Below, piece after piece: positions 7,209 to 15,729 of a stretch of 64,000 nucleotides of DNA (position 1 is the first letter of the stretch; every line of letters begins with the position of its first letter). The notes beneath the pieces are model-generated. The model was not told the DNA's origin. It did no database searches and was given only the letters and a program-made list of their open reading frames with translations. Both the position numbers and the translations under genes were made by a program. This stretch comes from CADEDV01 sp964596345 (GTDB lineage: Bacteria; Bacteroidota; Bacteroidia; Chitinophagales; Chitinophagaceae): the NCBI GenBank assembly GCA_964596345.1, contig CAZQSZ010000007.1, positions 305,029 to 369,028 of the forward strand, in the 5' to 3' direction.

Positions 7209-10200
7209 ATGAGAAAATTACACTTCTTAAGTACCCTTGTACTTACTGTACTGGCGGGCAATTTCTGCTTTGGCCAGGATTTTTCTAATAAAGGAAAGGA
7301 TTTCTGGGTCGCTTATGGTTACCATACTATTATGACCTCAGGTAACTCCCAGGAAATGGTTCTGTATTTTGCCGCCGACCAGGCCACCAATGTTACGGTA
7401 TCTATACCCGGCATTGGATATACGCAGAATTATGCGGTAGCAGCTAATTCAGTATTGACCAGTAACCCGATTCCCAAATTCAGCCCGCAGGATGCCAGGC
7501 TGAGTGCAGCTTCCCCCGCCGGAACCCCGGAAAACAAAGGGATTCATATAACCAGCGACAAACCGATTGTCGCCTATGCTCATATTTATAACCAGAGTGT
7601 TTCCGGTGCCACTATCCTATATCCAACGCCTACTCTGGGAAAGGATTATTACTCTATTAACTACACCAATAATTCCAATACACCGAACGCTAATTGCTGG
7701 TTTTATGTAGTGGCTGCCGATCCTGGAACAACTACAGTAGAAATAACACCCAGTGCCCCAACTATCAATAATTACCCCGTGGGTGTGCCTTTTACAGTTA
7801 CCCTGACCCAGGGGCAAGTGTTTAATGTAATGGGACAAACAAATGGAAATAGCGGGTCGGATCTGACGGGTTCAGTGATCAAGAGCATTAACTCGGGTTC
7901 CGGGTGTAAACGGATTGGTGTTTTTTCCGGCAGCGGGCGGATCAACATTAGTTGTAATGGAGCTCTGACCGGTAATTCATCCGACAATTATATGGTACAG
8001 GCGGTACCAAGATCGGCTTGGGGGAAAAAATACCTGACGTCCCCGACCGGCGGCAACATGACCAATAATATTTTCAGGATATGTGTTTCAGACCCTGCAA
8101 CGGTTGTTACGGTGAATGGAGGACCAGTAGGCGTTCCGCTTCAGAATAATTTTTATTATGAACTGTCAAGAACCAACCGCCCATTGACCATTGAAGCGAA
8201 TAATCCGATTACAGTTGCACAATATGTTACTTCCCAAAACGGAACAGGTTGCAGTAATGGTGCACCCGGAGATCCTGAGGTTATTTACCTGAGTCCTGTT
8301 GAGCAGAATATTAACAAGGTTCTTTGGAATGCAACTCCTAATTTTTCTATTCAGGAGCATTATATCAATGTTGTCATTCCTAATACCGGGACCGCTCTCA
8401 GCTCCTTCAGGTTAGATGGGGCACCGGTTCCTGCGTCTGCCTTTATCACTCATCCGAATACCGGGTATTCTTACCTGACCCAATCAGTAGGAGCCGGACA
8501 ACATACCATTGTATCAGACTCAGGGTTTAATGCGATTGCTTATGGCTTTGGTAATGCAGAATCCTATGGTTATAACGCTGGCACCAATATCAAAGATATT
8601 TACCAGTTTATCTCACTGGCTAATCAATATGCTACTGTAAATTTCCCGGCTACATGTAAGAATACACCTTTCGATCTTTCGATGACCTTCCCTTATCAAC
8701 CTACAAGGATTGAATGGCAGTTCAGCGGCCTTTTTACCGATGTTATTATCAATGCGCCGGTTGCAACAACCACTTCTGTTGTAAATGGAAGAACCCTGTA
8801 CACCTATACGTTGCCCACTCAATATACTATCCCAACTGCGGGCACTTACCCGATCCGTGTAATTGCAGAGAATCCGACCCCGGATGGTTGCGGAGGTGTT
8901 CAGGAAATTGATTTCGATATCCAGGTATTTGAGCCGCCAACGGCTGATTTCAGTTTTTCCAACGTTGGTTGTGCCAATAGCCCCGTTCAGTTTACCGGTG
9001 TCAACAATGGCAACGGTCGCCCGGTTTCTAACTGGTTCTGGAATTTTGGTGATGCCTCAACCTCGACGACTAATAATCCAAGTCATACTTATACAGCTGG
9101 TGGAGCTTATACGGTGAAATATGCGATCAGGACCGATGTGGGTTGTATTTCTGATACAGCAACGCATGTAGTAACGATTGGTAATTTACCTACGGCCAGT
9201 TTTACCAAAACAGGGCCTTTCTGTGTTGGTAAAGAAATCGGCTTCACGGATCAATCAACATTAGCAGGAAGCACCACGATTGTAAAATGGACCTGGAATT
9301 TTGGTGATGCCACCCCTCCCGTGGTTGTAAATGCACCGGCCAGCCCGAATCAGACACATATTTATGCTGCACCCGGAACTTATACCGTGAGTTTAATTGC
9401 TGAGAGCAGTACCGGTTGTGTTAGTATCGCTTTTACCGACCAGGTGGTGATCAATGCGAATCCGGTTGCTAATTTCTCGTTGCCGAATGTGTGTATGCCT
9501 TCCGGCCTTGCACAGTTCAATGACCTGACCACCATTGCCGGCGGAACGATCAGTTCATGGGCCTGGAATTTTGGTGATGCCGGAACAGCAGCCACGCAAA
9601 ACCCTTTGCATACCTATACAGGCACCGGACCTTTTACAGTTACACTGGTAACTACCTCTAATAGCGGATGTGTGGATACAAAGGCGCAAACATTAACCAG
9701 TGTGTATGCAGAACCACAGGCAGCATTCACAAATGCAGCAGAAATTTGCCTGGGTGCTGTAGCCAGTTTTACCGACCAGAGTGCAGCACCGGGAAGCACG
9801 GTGACACAATGGAACTGGAATTTTGGAGATGCTACCACATCAACGCAGCAAAACCCATCCCATACCTATACTGCAGCGGGAACCTATACGGTTACATTAA
9901 GCGTAACTTCTGCGGCTGGATGTGCAACTGTCAATAACACAGCAACCCGTACCATTGTCGTAAACCCATTACCAACGATCAGCTTTACGAATTCTTCTCC
10001 TGTTTGTGCAGCGGATAATATCTTGTTTACTTCCGCTTCTGTTCCAAATGCAGGAGTATTTACTCAATACAACTGGACGGTGAACACGGCCCCAACCGGC
10101 GGAAATACGTCAACATTGAATTATATACCTGCTGCTGCAGGAACCTATACGGTTCAGTTATCCGCTACTACGGATAAAGGCTGTACAAATTCGAACAGTT

Positions 10201-12314
10201 CAACGGTGACCGTCAATGCAAAACCAGTGGTGAATTTCTCTCTGCCTGTTGTTTGTTTACCCGCTGGAGTTGCCCAGTTCAATGATCTTTCCACCGTAGC
10301 AGGCGGAACAATCACCGGCTGGAACTGGAACTTTGGCGATGCCGGAACAGCTGCTGTACAAAACCCCTCACATAGCTATGCAACAGGGGGGCCGTTTACG
10401 GTAACACTTACTGCCACTTCGAATAACGGATGTGCCAGTACAGGAACGCAATCATTGACCACTGTTTATGCTGAGCCACAGGCTGCCTTCAATGCACCGG
10501 TGGAAGTTTGCCCTGGCGCACCGGTTAATTTAACAGATATCAGTACAGCGGCAGGCAGCAGTGTCACTCAATGGAACTGGAATTTTGGAGATGCTACCAC
10601 ATCAACGCAGCAGAATCCTTCTCATACTTATGCTGCAGCGGGAACTTATACAATTACTTTAAATATTACTTCTGCCGCCGGTTGCCAAACAGTAAATAAT
10701 ACGGCCACAAGAACAGTGATTGTAAACCCTTTACCGGTTGCTGACTTCAACACTTCCTTACCGGGTTGTGTGACAAGAGATATTACGTTCACTGATGCGT
10801 CTGCCGCTAATGCGGGTGCACTCATCAAGTGGACCTGGAACTATGGCGATGCCAGCACAGCTATTCTTACCACGGGCAATCCTTTCACTCATGTTTATAA
10901 TACCGTGGGTACTTATAATGTGAGCCTGCAGGTAGAAACAAACAAAGGTTGTATCAGCAGCACAGTTACAAAACCCATTGAAATAAATGTATTGCCCAAA
11001 GCCGGGTTCATAACTCCTGAAGCCTGTATCAGTGATGTGGCCACACTGTTCATTGATACCAGCCGTGTTTCTCCGGGTACCATCGCTGCCTGGCAATGGA
11101 ATTTTGGAGATGCCAATGCAAATGCGGGGAACCCGAATACATCAACCCTGCAAAACGCTACACACCATTTCACTGCCACAGGAAACTATACAACCACACT
11201 GATTGCATATTCTGATAAAGGATGTACAGATACAATCCGGAGTACTTTCTTCGTGAATGGTTCAGTGCCGGTGGCTGGTTTCACTGTTTCGAACCCCAAT
11301 AATTTGTGCAGCAACCAGGTGATTGAAATCAAAGATGCCTCTACGGTTGATGTAGGCAGCATGGTGAAAGTGGAAATATTCTGGGATTATACCAATAACC
11401 CGACTATTAAACTGGTGGACGATGATCCGGTGCCGGGTGAAGTGTACAGTCATGCGTATCCTGAATTTGGAACACCGGCCACACCAAGGATCATAACAAT
11501 AAGATATGTTGCTTATTCAGGTGCTACCTGCCTGAGCACATTCTCCCGTACGATTACTTTATTACCCACACCAACTTTACAATTTAGTGCTGTATCACCT
11601 GTTTGTGAAGATGCAGCAGCCTTCCCGGTAAACCAGGTACAAGTAATAAACGGACTGCCGGGTACAGGTGTATTTAGCGGAGCAGGTATCAGCGGAGCCG
11701 GTTTATTCACGCCTTCTGTTGCAGGCACAGGATCACATGTGATCACTTATACGTATACCGGAACCAATGGTTGCAGCAATGCGGTCAGCAGGACGATTGA
11801 TGTGAATCCTAAGCCGGGTGTTAATGCAGGACCAGATAAGGTTGTCTTGGAAGGTGGATTTGTTGTATTAACTCCTGCCGTGAATTCGGGTGTTCCTGTT
11901 ACGTATCTCTGGTCGCCACCAGCCGGGCTTAATAATGTAACCATACCCGGCCCGCAGGCTTCGCCATCTGATGATATTACTTATACGCTGACAGTAACAT
12001 CGGATAAAGGATGTAAAGCAAGTGATGATGTATTTGTCAAACTGCTGAAGAAAGTGCTGATACCAAATATCTTCAGCCCGAATGGTGATGGCGTGCATGA
12101 CCGCTGGGATATTCCTTACCTGGAGAGTTATCCGGGTTGCACCATCGATGTATATAACCGCTATGGCCAGTTGGTGTATCACTCTGTTGGATATACCACT
12201 GCCTGGGACGGAAAAGCAAATGGCAAAGATGTTCCGGTTGGTACCTATTATTATGTAATTGATCCGAAAAATGGCCGCAGCAAGCTTGCCGGTTATGTGG
12301 ATGTAATAAGATAA
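7209..12314 (+). CDS. Giant secreted PKD-repeat protein with T9SS type B sorting domain
   Basis: A 1701-residue surface protein. The ATG at 7209 starts a signal peptide (MRKLHFLSTLVLTVLAGNFCFGQ); the longer frame to 7131 is rejected. Residues about 25-430 resemble the IgGFc-binding N-terminal module (GKDFWVAYG, ITSDKPIVAYAH). From about 575 to 1450 come eight PKD domains with WNFGDA/WNYGDA cores plus two diverged Ig-like units. A C-terminal domain from about 1615 (VLIPNIFSPNGDG... DVPVGTYYYVI... GYVDVIR) is the gliding-motility-associated type B signal, so it is exported by the type IX system and probably held on the cell surface as an adhesin. A PorP/SprF gene follows after 5 bp. The PKD array contains a recent internal duplication. 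Confidence 0.93.
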   Translation: MRKLHFLSTLVLTVLAGNFCFGQDFSNKGKDFWVAYGYHTIMTSGNSQEMVLYFAADQATNVTVSIPGIGYTQNYAVAANSVLTSNPIPKFSPQDARLSAASPAGTPENKGIHITSDKPIVAYAHIYNQSVSGATILYPTPTLGKDYYSINYTNNSNTPNANCWFYVVAADPGTTTVEITPSAPTINNYPVGVPFTVTLTQGQVFNVMGQTNGNSGSDLTGSVIKSINSGSGCKRIGVFSGSGRINISCNGALTGNSSDNYMVQAVPRSAWGKKYLTSPTGGNMTNNIFRICVSDPATVVTVNGGPVGVPLQNNFYYELSRTNRPLTIEANNPITVAQYVTSQNGTGCSNGAPGDPEVIYLSPVEQNINKVLWNATPNFSIQEHYINVVIPNTGTALSSFRLDGAPVPASAFITHPNTGYSYLTQSVGAGQHTIVSDSGFNAIAYGFGNAESYGYNAGTNIKDIYQFISLANQYATVNFPATCKNTPFDLSMTFPYQPTRIEWQFSGLFTDVIINAPVATTTSVVNGRTLYTYTLPTQYTIPTAGTYPIRVIAENPTPDGCGGVQEIDFDIQVFEPPTADFSFSNVGCANSPVQFTGVNNGNGRPVSNWFWNFGDASTSTTNNPSHTYTAGGAYTVKYAIRTDVGCISDTATHVVTIGNLPTASFTKTGPFCVGKEIGFTDQSTLAGSTTIVKWTWNFGDATPPVVVNAPASPNQTHIYAAPGTYTVSLIAESSTGCVSIAFTDQVVINANPVANFSLPNVCMPSGLAQFNDLTTIAGGTISSWAWNFGDAGTAATQNPLHTYTGTGPFTVTLVTTSNSGCVDTKAQTLTSVYAEPQAAFTNAAEICLGAVASFTDQSAAPGSTVTQWNWNFGDATTSTQQNPSHTYTAAGTYTVTLSVTSAAGCATVNNTATRTIVVNPLPTISFTNSSPVCAADNILFTSASVPNAGVFTQYNWTVNTAPTGGNTSTLNYIPAAAGTYTVQLSATTDKGCTNSNSSTVTVNAKPVVNFSLPVVCLPAGVAQFNDLSTVAGGTITGWNWNFGDAGTAAVQNPSHSYATGGPFTVTLTATSNNGCASTGTQSLTTVYAEPQAAFNAPVEVCPGAPVNLTDISTAAGSSVTQWNWNFGDATTSTQQNPSHTYAAAGTYTITLNITSAAGCQTVNNTATRTVIVNPLPVADFNTSLPGCVTRDITFTDASAANAGALIKWTWNYGDASTAILTTGNPFTHVYNTVGTYNVSLQVETNKGCISSTVTKPIEINVLPKAGFITPEACISDVATLFIDTSRVSPGTIAAWQWNFGDANANAGNPNTSTLQNATHHFTATGNYTTTLIAYSDKGCTDTIRSTFFVNGSVPVAGFTVSNPNNLCSNQVIEIKDASTVDVGSMVKVEIFWDYTNNPTIKLVDDDPVPGEVYSHAYPEFGTPATPRIITIRYVAYSGATCLSTFSRTITLLPTPTLQFSAVSPVCEDAAAFPVNQVQVINGLPGTGVFSGAGISGAGLFTPSVAGTGSHVITYTYTGTNGCSNAVSRTIDVNPKPGVNAGPDKVVLEGGFVVLTPAVNSGVPVTYLWSPPAGLNNVTIPGPQASPSDDITYTLTVTSDKGCKASDDVFVKLLKKVLIPNIFSPNGDGVHDRWDIPYLESYPGCTIDVYNRYGQLVYHSVGYTTAWDGKANGKDVPVGTYYYVIDPKNGRSKLAGYVDVIR
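9453..10985 (+). repeat. Tandem 762-bp segmental duplication inside the PKD array
   Basis: Two adjacent units, 9453-10214 and 10215 to about 10985, each encode three Ig/PKD-like domains (254 residues). Matching landmarks are offset by exactly 762 bp: N-A-x-P-V-x-NFSLP at each unit start, VYAEPQAAF in the middle, and a stretch of 44 identical bases at 9807-9850 and 10569-10612. The first two domains are closely similar; the third has diverged, and in unit 1 it has lost the WNFGD core. Confidence 0.88.
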
Positions 12315-12319
12315 GCCCC

Positions 12320-13369
12320 ATGAAAAAATTATTTATTACAACAGCGATCGTATTGAGTGGAGGTATTGCAGTAATTGCACAACAACGTCCGCATTATACC
12401 CAATACATCATTAACCCTTATATCATCAATCCTGCTATTACCGGTATTGAAAATTATACCGATGTTAAGATCGGTGTAAGAGATCAGTGGGTGGGGTTGA
12501 ACGGGTCTCCGAAGACAACCTATATTTCTATACACGGGCCATTAGGTAAAAATGATTACCGGACTTCCGCTACTTCATTTGAAGTACCCGGTGAAAACCC
12601 AAGAGGAAAGGCTTATTGGGAAAATTATACTGCTGCCGAGCCGCATCATGGTATTGGTCTTAATATTATCAATGACCAGACTGGAAGTTTCCGATTCTTT
12701 TCTGCCAGTGCCACCTATGCTTATCACTTGGGCTTGAATCCGACAACAAACCTATCGGGTGGGTTCTCTGCCGGTATCACTAAAGTGAGTATTGACAGGA
12801 GCAAGCATGATTTTAACGGGACAGGCGATCCCAGTGATCCCGCAGTGGGATCTGCTTTCAGCGGGGAGCTGACTAAAGTAAGACCCAACCTGGGTTTTGG
12901 TCTGTGGTTGTATTCCCGTGATTATTTTGTGGGCTTTGCTGCCCAGCAGATCATGCCGCAAACGATCAGTTTTGTTGATGATAATACCGCCATTCTTACG
13001 AAAGGAAGATTTGTACCGCACCTGTTTCTTACAGCAGGATACCGGTTCCTGCTGAATGATGATGTGAATGCCATTCCTTCACTGATGGTGAAATATATTA
13101 AAGGAAGTTCACTAAAAGAGTTTCAGCCTGAAGCAAATCTTAAGCTGCAGTACCGTGATCTTTTCTGGGTAGGGGGTAGTTACCGTTACCAGGATGGATA
13201 TGCAGGAATGATCGGGATGAACGTCAAGAATTCCTTTAATGTCAGTTACTCTTACGACAGAACGAATAATAATATCCAGTTAAATGCTTTTAACCGCGGC
13301 ACCCATGAAATCGTACTTGGGTTCCTGCTGGGGAATAAATACAGTGAGGCTTGTCCCCGTTGTTATTAA
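12320..13369 (+). CDS. PorP/SprF family type IX secretion partner protein
   Basis: A 349-residue outer-membrane protein with a signal peptide (cleavage near IAQQ) and the family opening HYTQYIINPYIINPAITGIE, followed by GVRDQWVGLNGSPKT and the GIGLNIINDQTG segment. In Flavobacterium johnsoniae SprF is needed for surface delivery of SprB; relatives are usually encoded next to one type B-sorted giant protein. Here the start codon is 5 bp after the PKD gene stop, so the pair is almost certainly one operon and this protein likely anchors or exports that adhesin. Length and motif order are normal. Confidence 0.93.
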   Translation: MKKLFITTAIVLSGGIAVIAQQRPHYTQYIINPYIINPAITGIENYTDVKIGVRDQWVGLNGSPKTTYISIHGPLGKNDYRTSATSFEVPGENPRGKAYWENYTAAEPHHGIGLNIINDQTGSFRFFSASATYAYHLGLNPTTNLSGGFSAGITKVSIDRSKHDFNGTGDPSDPAVGSAFSGELTKVRPNLGFGLWLYSRDYFVGFAAQQIMPQTISFVDDNTAILTKGRFVPHLFLTAGYRFLLNDDVNAIPSLMVKYIKGSSLKEFQPEANLKLQYRDLFWVGGSYRYQDGYAGMIGMNVKNSFNVSYSYDRTNNNIQLNAFNRGTHEIVLGFLLGNKYSEACPRCY

Positions 13370-13391
13370 GAAATGAGTAAGGGGAGAAAAA

Positions 13392-15125
13392 TTACAGCCG
13401 AACGATCTTTTTGGATTTGATTCCTCTTAGCTGGTTAAGTGCTTTGCTGACCTCCGCTTTCTTTTGTTCGATCACTTCGAGTGTAATATCGGAGTCGGGG
13501 ATACCAGCGAGGCTGTCTCTTGAAAGCTGCCGTTCAACCATTGACAGGTTCATCATTGCTTTATTATATACATGCTGGAGACTGTCAATACGTATATTGG
13601 TAACGGCATTGGCCAATTGGGCATTCACTTTTTCCCAGTTCACTTTATTATAGGCAAGACGTAGTTCATTCTCCCATTTCTTCCAGTCAACCTTGTTGAT
13701 CTTGTTCAGGTATTCAGCTTTTAATGCCTCTTTCTGTTGCTGGGTAAAAACTTCGGCTATGTTTTTTTCAACTTCTGCCCATTCTTTTTCCTGTAGTACC
13801 CTTTTAGAGGCATCAATCGCTTCTTTTACCTGTTCTTCCTGGTAATTCTTAAGTTCAGGAGCTTCTGTTGCGGCAAAGTGAGAAGCGGCTACTGCAAACG
13901 GGTTTGCCATTACCTGTTCTATTTTTTCACCCAGTCCTTCTAGTTCTTTATCAATTCTTGCTACTTCTTTTTCATCAATGGAGGCTGCTACCTGCCTTAC
14001 ATAGGGTTCAATATTATTAATGACCGTTGCTGCCGTTTCTGCTGCATTCTCAGCTTCAGTCTTTTTATCATCCTCCATGAAAAGATAGAAAGGAGAAGAT
14101 AAAGAACCCGTTGTGGCAGTAATGCCGTTATTGATTTTATTGACAGGTTTGCCCAGGATCAGCAACGCATTGAAAGCGATCAGGCATAAAAGGCCAGCCA
14201 GCACACCTGCCAGTTTATTGAAAGAAAAAACCGGTTGTTTATTCACACCCATGATCCATTCAACCCTGTGGAGCAGGTCGTTCTTTTTTCCACCTGCAGC
14301 CACCGCCAATGTCTTGGGCAAATGATTGACTTTTTCTAATTCCAATAATGCAGACGCATATCCATAGGGATCATACTGGAACTGCATCACCATTTCATCA
14401 CAACTTTTTTCCCTTTCTCTTTCCACGATCTTCACAAACGATTTTACAAAAGGATTAAAGTATAAAATCGACTGAGCAAATTTCAGGATAAGGTTCAGCA
14501 GGTAATCATAGCGGCGTATATGTGCCAGTTCGTGCAACAGCACCGCTTCCAGTTGCTGGGTTGACAACTGGTTTACAGCTGCCAGGGGGACGAGTATCAC
14601 CGGTTTGATATAACCAATGGTAACAGGTGAAGTAACTAATTCTGATACCCAGATATGCACGGGCTTCCTGATGCCCATTTGTGCAGCCACCTTCTTTACA
14701 AACATTCTCCATTCCACCGCTGCCTTGGTAAGCCCGTATTGGCGGATTGCATGTACATACCGGTAATTCCTTACGAATTGCAAAAGAGGAAATACTAAAA
14801 GAATAAGATAGAGAAGGGAAGCAAGGGGTAATGTCCTGTAAAGCCAATCCTTTAACTGTACATTCTCTTCAAGATTGAATAAGCCTGCGGATCCGATAAC
14901 TGCATTTTCAGTTTTATAAAGAATAGATGCCAGGGTAAGCAGGAACCAGGCAAATCCACCAATGGCTAGTAAGGATGCCAGCAAACTCTTGCGGGAAGAC
15001 CGGGTCTTCTTAAAAGCAGCTGTGATGAACTGGTAAACGACCCAAAGCAGGGCCATTTGCCAAAGGCTGTTCAGTACAGCCCAGCCTAATGCCTGCAAAA
15101 AGTTGGATTGGTTAATGGCTCCCAT
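13392..15125 (-). CDS. BlaR1/MecR1-like M56 membrane metalloprotease
   Basis: A 577-residue inner-membrane protein. Four hydrophobic segments flank a cytoplasmic gluzincin core with HELAH at 198-202 and a downstream EREREKSCDE that supplies the third zinc ligand. After a last membrane segment (LAGVLAGLLCLIAFNALLIL) the C-terminal 230 residues are charged and mostly helical (likely coiled coil), with no penicillin-binding sensor domain. BlaR1 proteins cleave the BlaI repressor when a signal arrives; the signal here is unknown and the sensor differs. It lies 9 bp downstream of the blaI-like gene. No beta-lactamase gene is adjacent, though a serine hydrolase is 7 kb away. Confidence 0.9.
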   Translation of the reverse strand: MGAINQSNFLQALGWAVLNSLWQMALLWVVYQFITAAFKKTRSSRKSLLASLLAIGGFAWFLLTLASILYKTENAVIGSAGLFNLEENVQLKDWLYRTLPLASLLYLILLVFPLLQFVRNYRYVHAIRQYGLTKAAVEWRMFVKKVAAQMGIRKPVHIWVSELVTSPVTIGYIKPVILVPLAAVNQLSTQQLEAVLLHELAHIRRYDYLLNLILKFAQSILYFNPFVKSFVKIVEREREKSCDEMVMQFQYDPYGYASALLELEKVNHLPKTLAVAAGGKKNDLLHRVEWIMGVNKQPVFSFNKLAGVLAGLLCLIAFNALLILGKPVNKINNGITATTGSLSSPFYLFMEDDKKTEAENAAETAATVINNIEPYVRQVAASIDEKEVARIDKELEGLGEKIEQVMANPFAVAASHFAATEAPELKNYQEEQVKEAIDASKRVLQEKEWAEVEKNIAEVFTQQQKEALKAEYLNKINKVDWKKWENELRLAYNKVNWEKVNAQLANAVTNIRIDSLQHVYNKAMMNLSMVERQLSRDSLAGIPDSDITLEVIEQKKAEVSKALNQLRGIKSKKIVRL

Positions 15126-15134
15126 CGATAATGC

Positions 15135-15518
15135 TTATTGTTTTTTCAGATCATTTAATAAGGCCTGTATCTTCTCAATTTCTTCGGGGCTGGCTTTGGT
15201 TTCACCCAATGCCTGGATCACCAGTTGGGTAGGGGAGCCACCGAACAAACTATCGATCATCTTATTCAGCAAATGTTTTTGCGTTCTTTCTTTGTTCACG
15301 GCTGCCTGGTACACATGGGTACGCATAGAATCATCCCTCTTCACCAATCCTTTTTCATTCATGATCTGCATCAGTTTCAGGGTAGTGGTATAACCCACAT
15401 CTTTGGATGCTGCAAGGCCTTCATGTACTTCCCGCACGGTAGCCAGCCCTTTCGACCAGAGGATCTGTAGTATTTCCAGCTCACTCTCTGTTGGCTTTAT
15501 TAGTTTGTTGTTCGACAT
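15135..15518 (-). CDS. BlaI/MecI/CopY family repressor
   Basis: A 127-residue winged-helix regulator (PTESELEILQILWSKGLATVREVHEGL... YTTTLKLMQIMNEKGLVKRD) with a C-terminal dimerisation helix pair. The ATG at 15518 is chosen because the longer frame to 15569 would run through the promoter and operator. It is the first gene of a pair with the M56 protease, the standard repressor-protease arrangement in which proteolysis relieves repression. A palindrome 25 bp upstream is its likely own operator, giving autoregulation. Confidence 0.93.
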   Translation of the reverse strand: MSNNKLIKPTESELEILQILWSKGLATVREVHEGLAASKDVGYTTTLKLMQIMNEKGLVKRDDSMRTHVYQAAVNKERTQKHLLNKMIDSLFGGSPTQLVIQALGETKASPEEIEKIQALLNDLKKQ

Positions 15519-15537
15519 AATTTGATCTTTTGGAACC

Positions 15538-15560
15538 CGAATATACGACCAATTTCGTAT
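15538..15560 (-). promoter_or_regulatory. blaI promoter -7 box with overlapping palindromic operator
   Basis: On the minus strand TATATTCG (15538-15545) matches TAnnTTyG and lies 20 bp before the blaI ATG. Immediately upstream and overlapping it by 3 bp is the perfect dyad ATACGA-N6-TCGTAT (15543-15560). That places the dyad between the -7 and -33 regions, where a BlaI dimer would block RNA polymerase. Confidence 0.65.
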
Positions 15561-15665
15561 AAAGAACATACTGCAACCTTATTTAATTTTTTTTAACAGT
15601 GCTTAACGTTGAGACGCAACAGGTTGAAAAAGGTTACAAAGGAGATGGCTGTGTGGAGTAAGTAC

Positions 15666-15703
15666 AAAAAAATAAGCCCCCCTGTAGAAACAGCGGGACT
15701 TAT
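15666..15703 (-). terminator. Terminator downstream of hppA
   Basis: Read on the minus strand, ATAAG-CCC-TGT pairs with ACA-GGG-CTTAT around a short loop with small internal mismatches, followed by seven T. It lies 27 bp after the hppA stop codon. Confidence 0.85.
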
Positions 15704-15729
15704 GTAATGGTTCTGATTAGATTCTTTAA

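Noticed and set aside
7049..7288. 79-codon frame upstream of the PKD gene
   Set aside because: It crosses the signal-peptide region of the PKD gene in another frame and has no recognisable features.
9453..10985. Possible CRISPR-like repeats in the PKD gene
   Set aside because: The repeats are in frame with domain structure, 762 bp long and have no spacer pattern.
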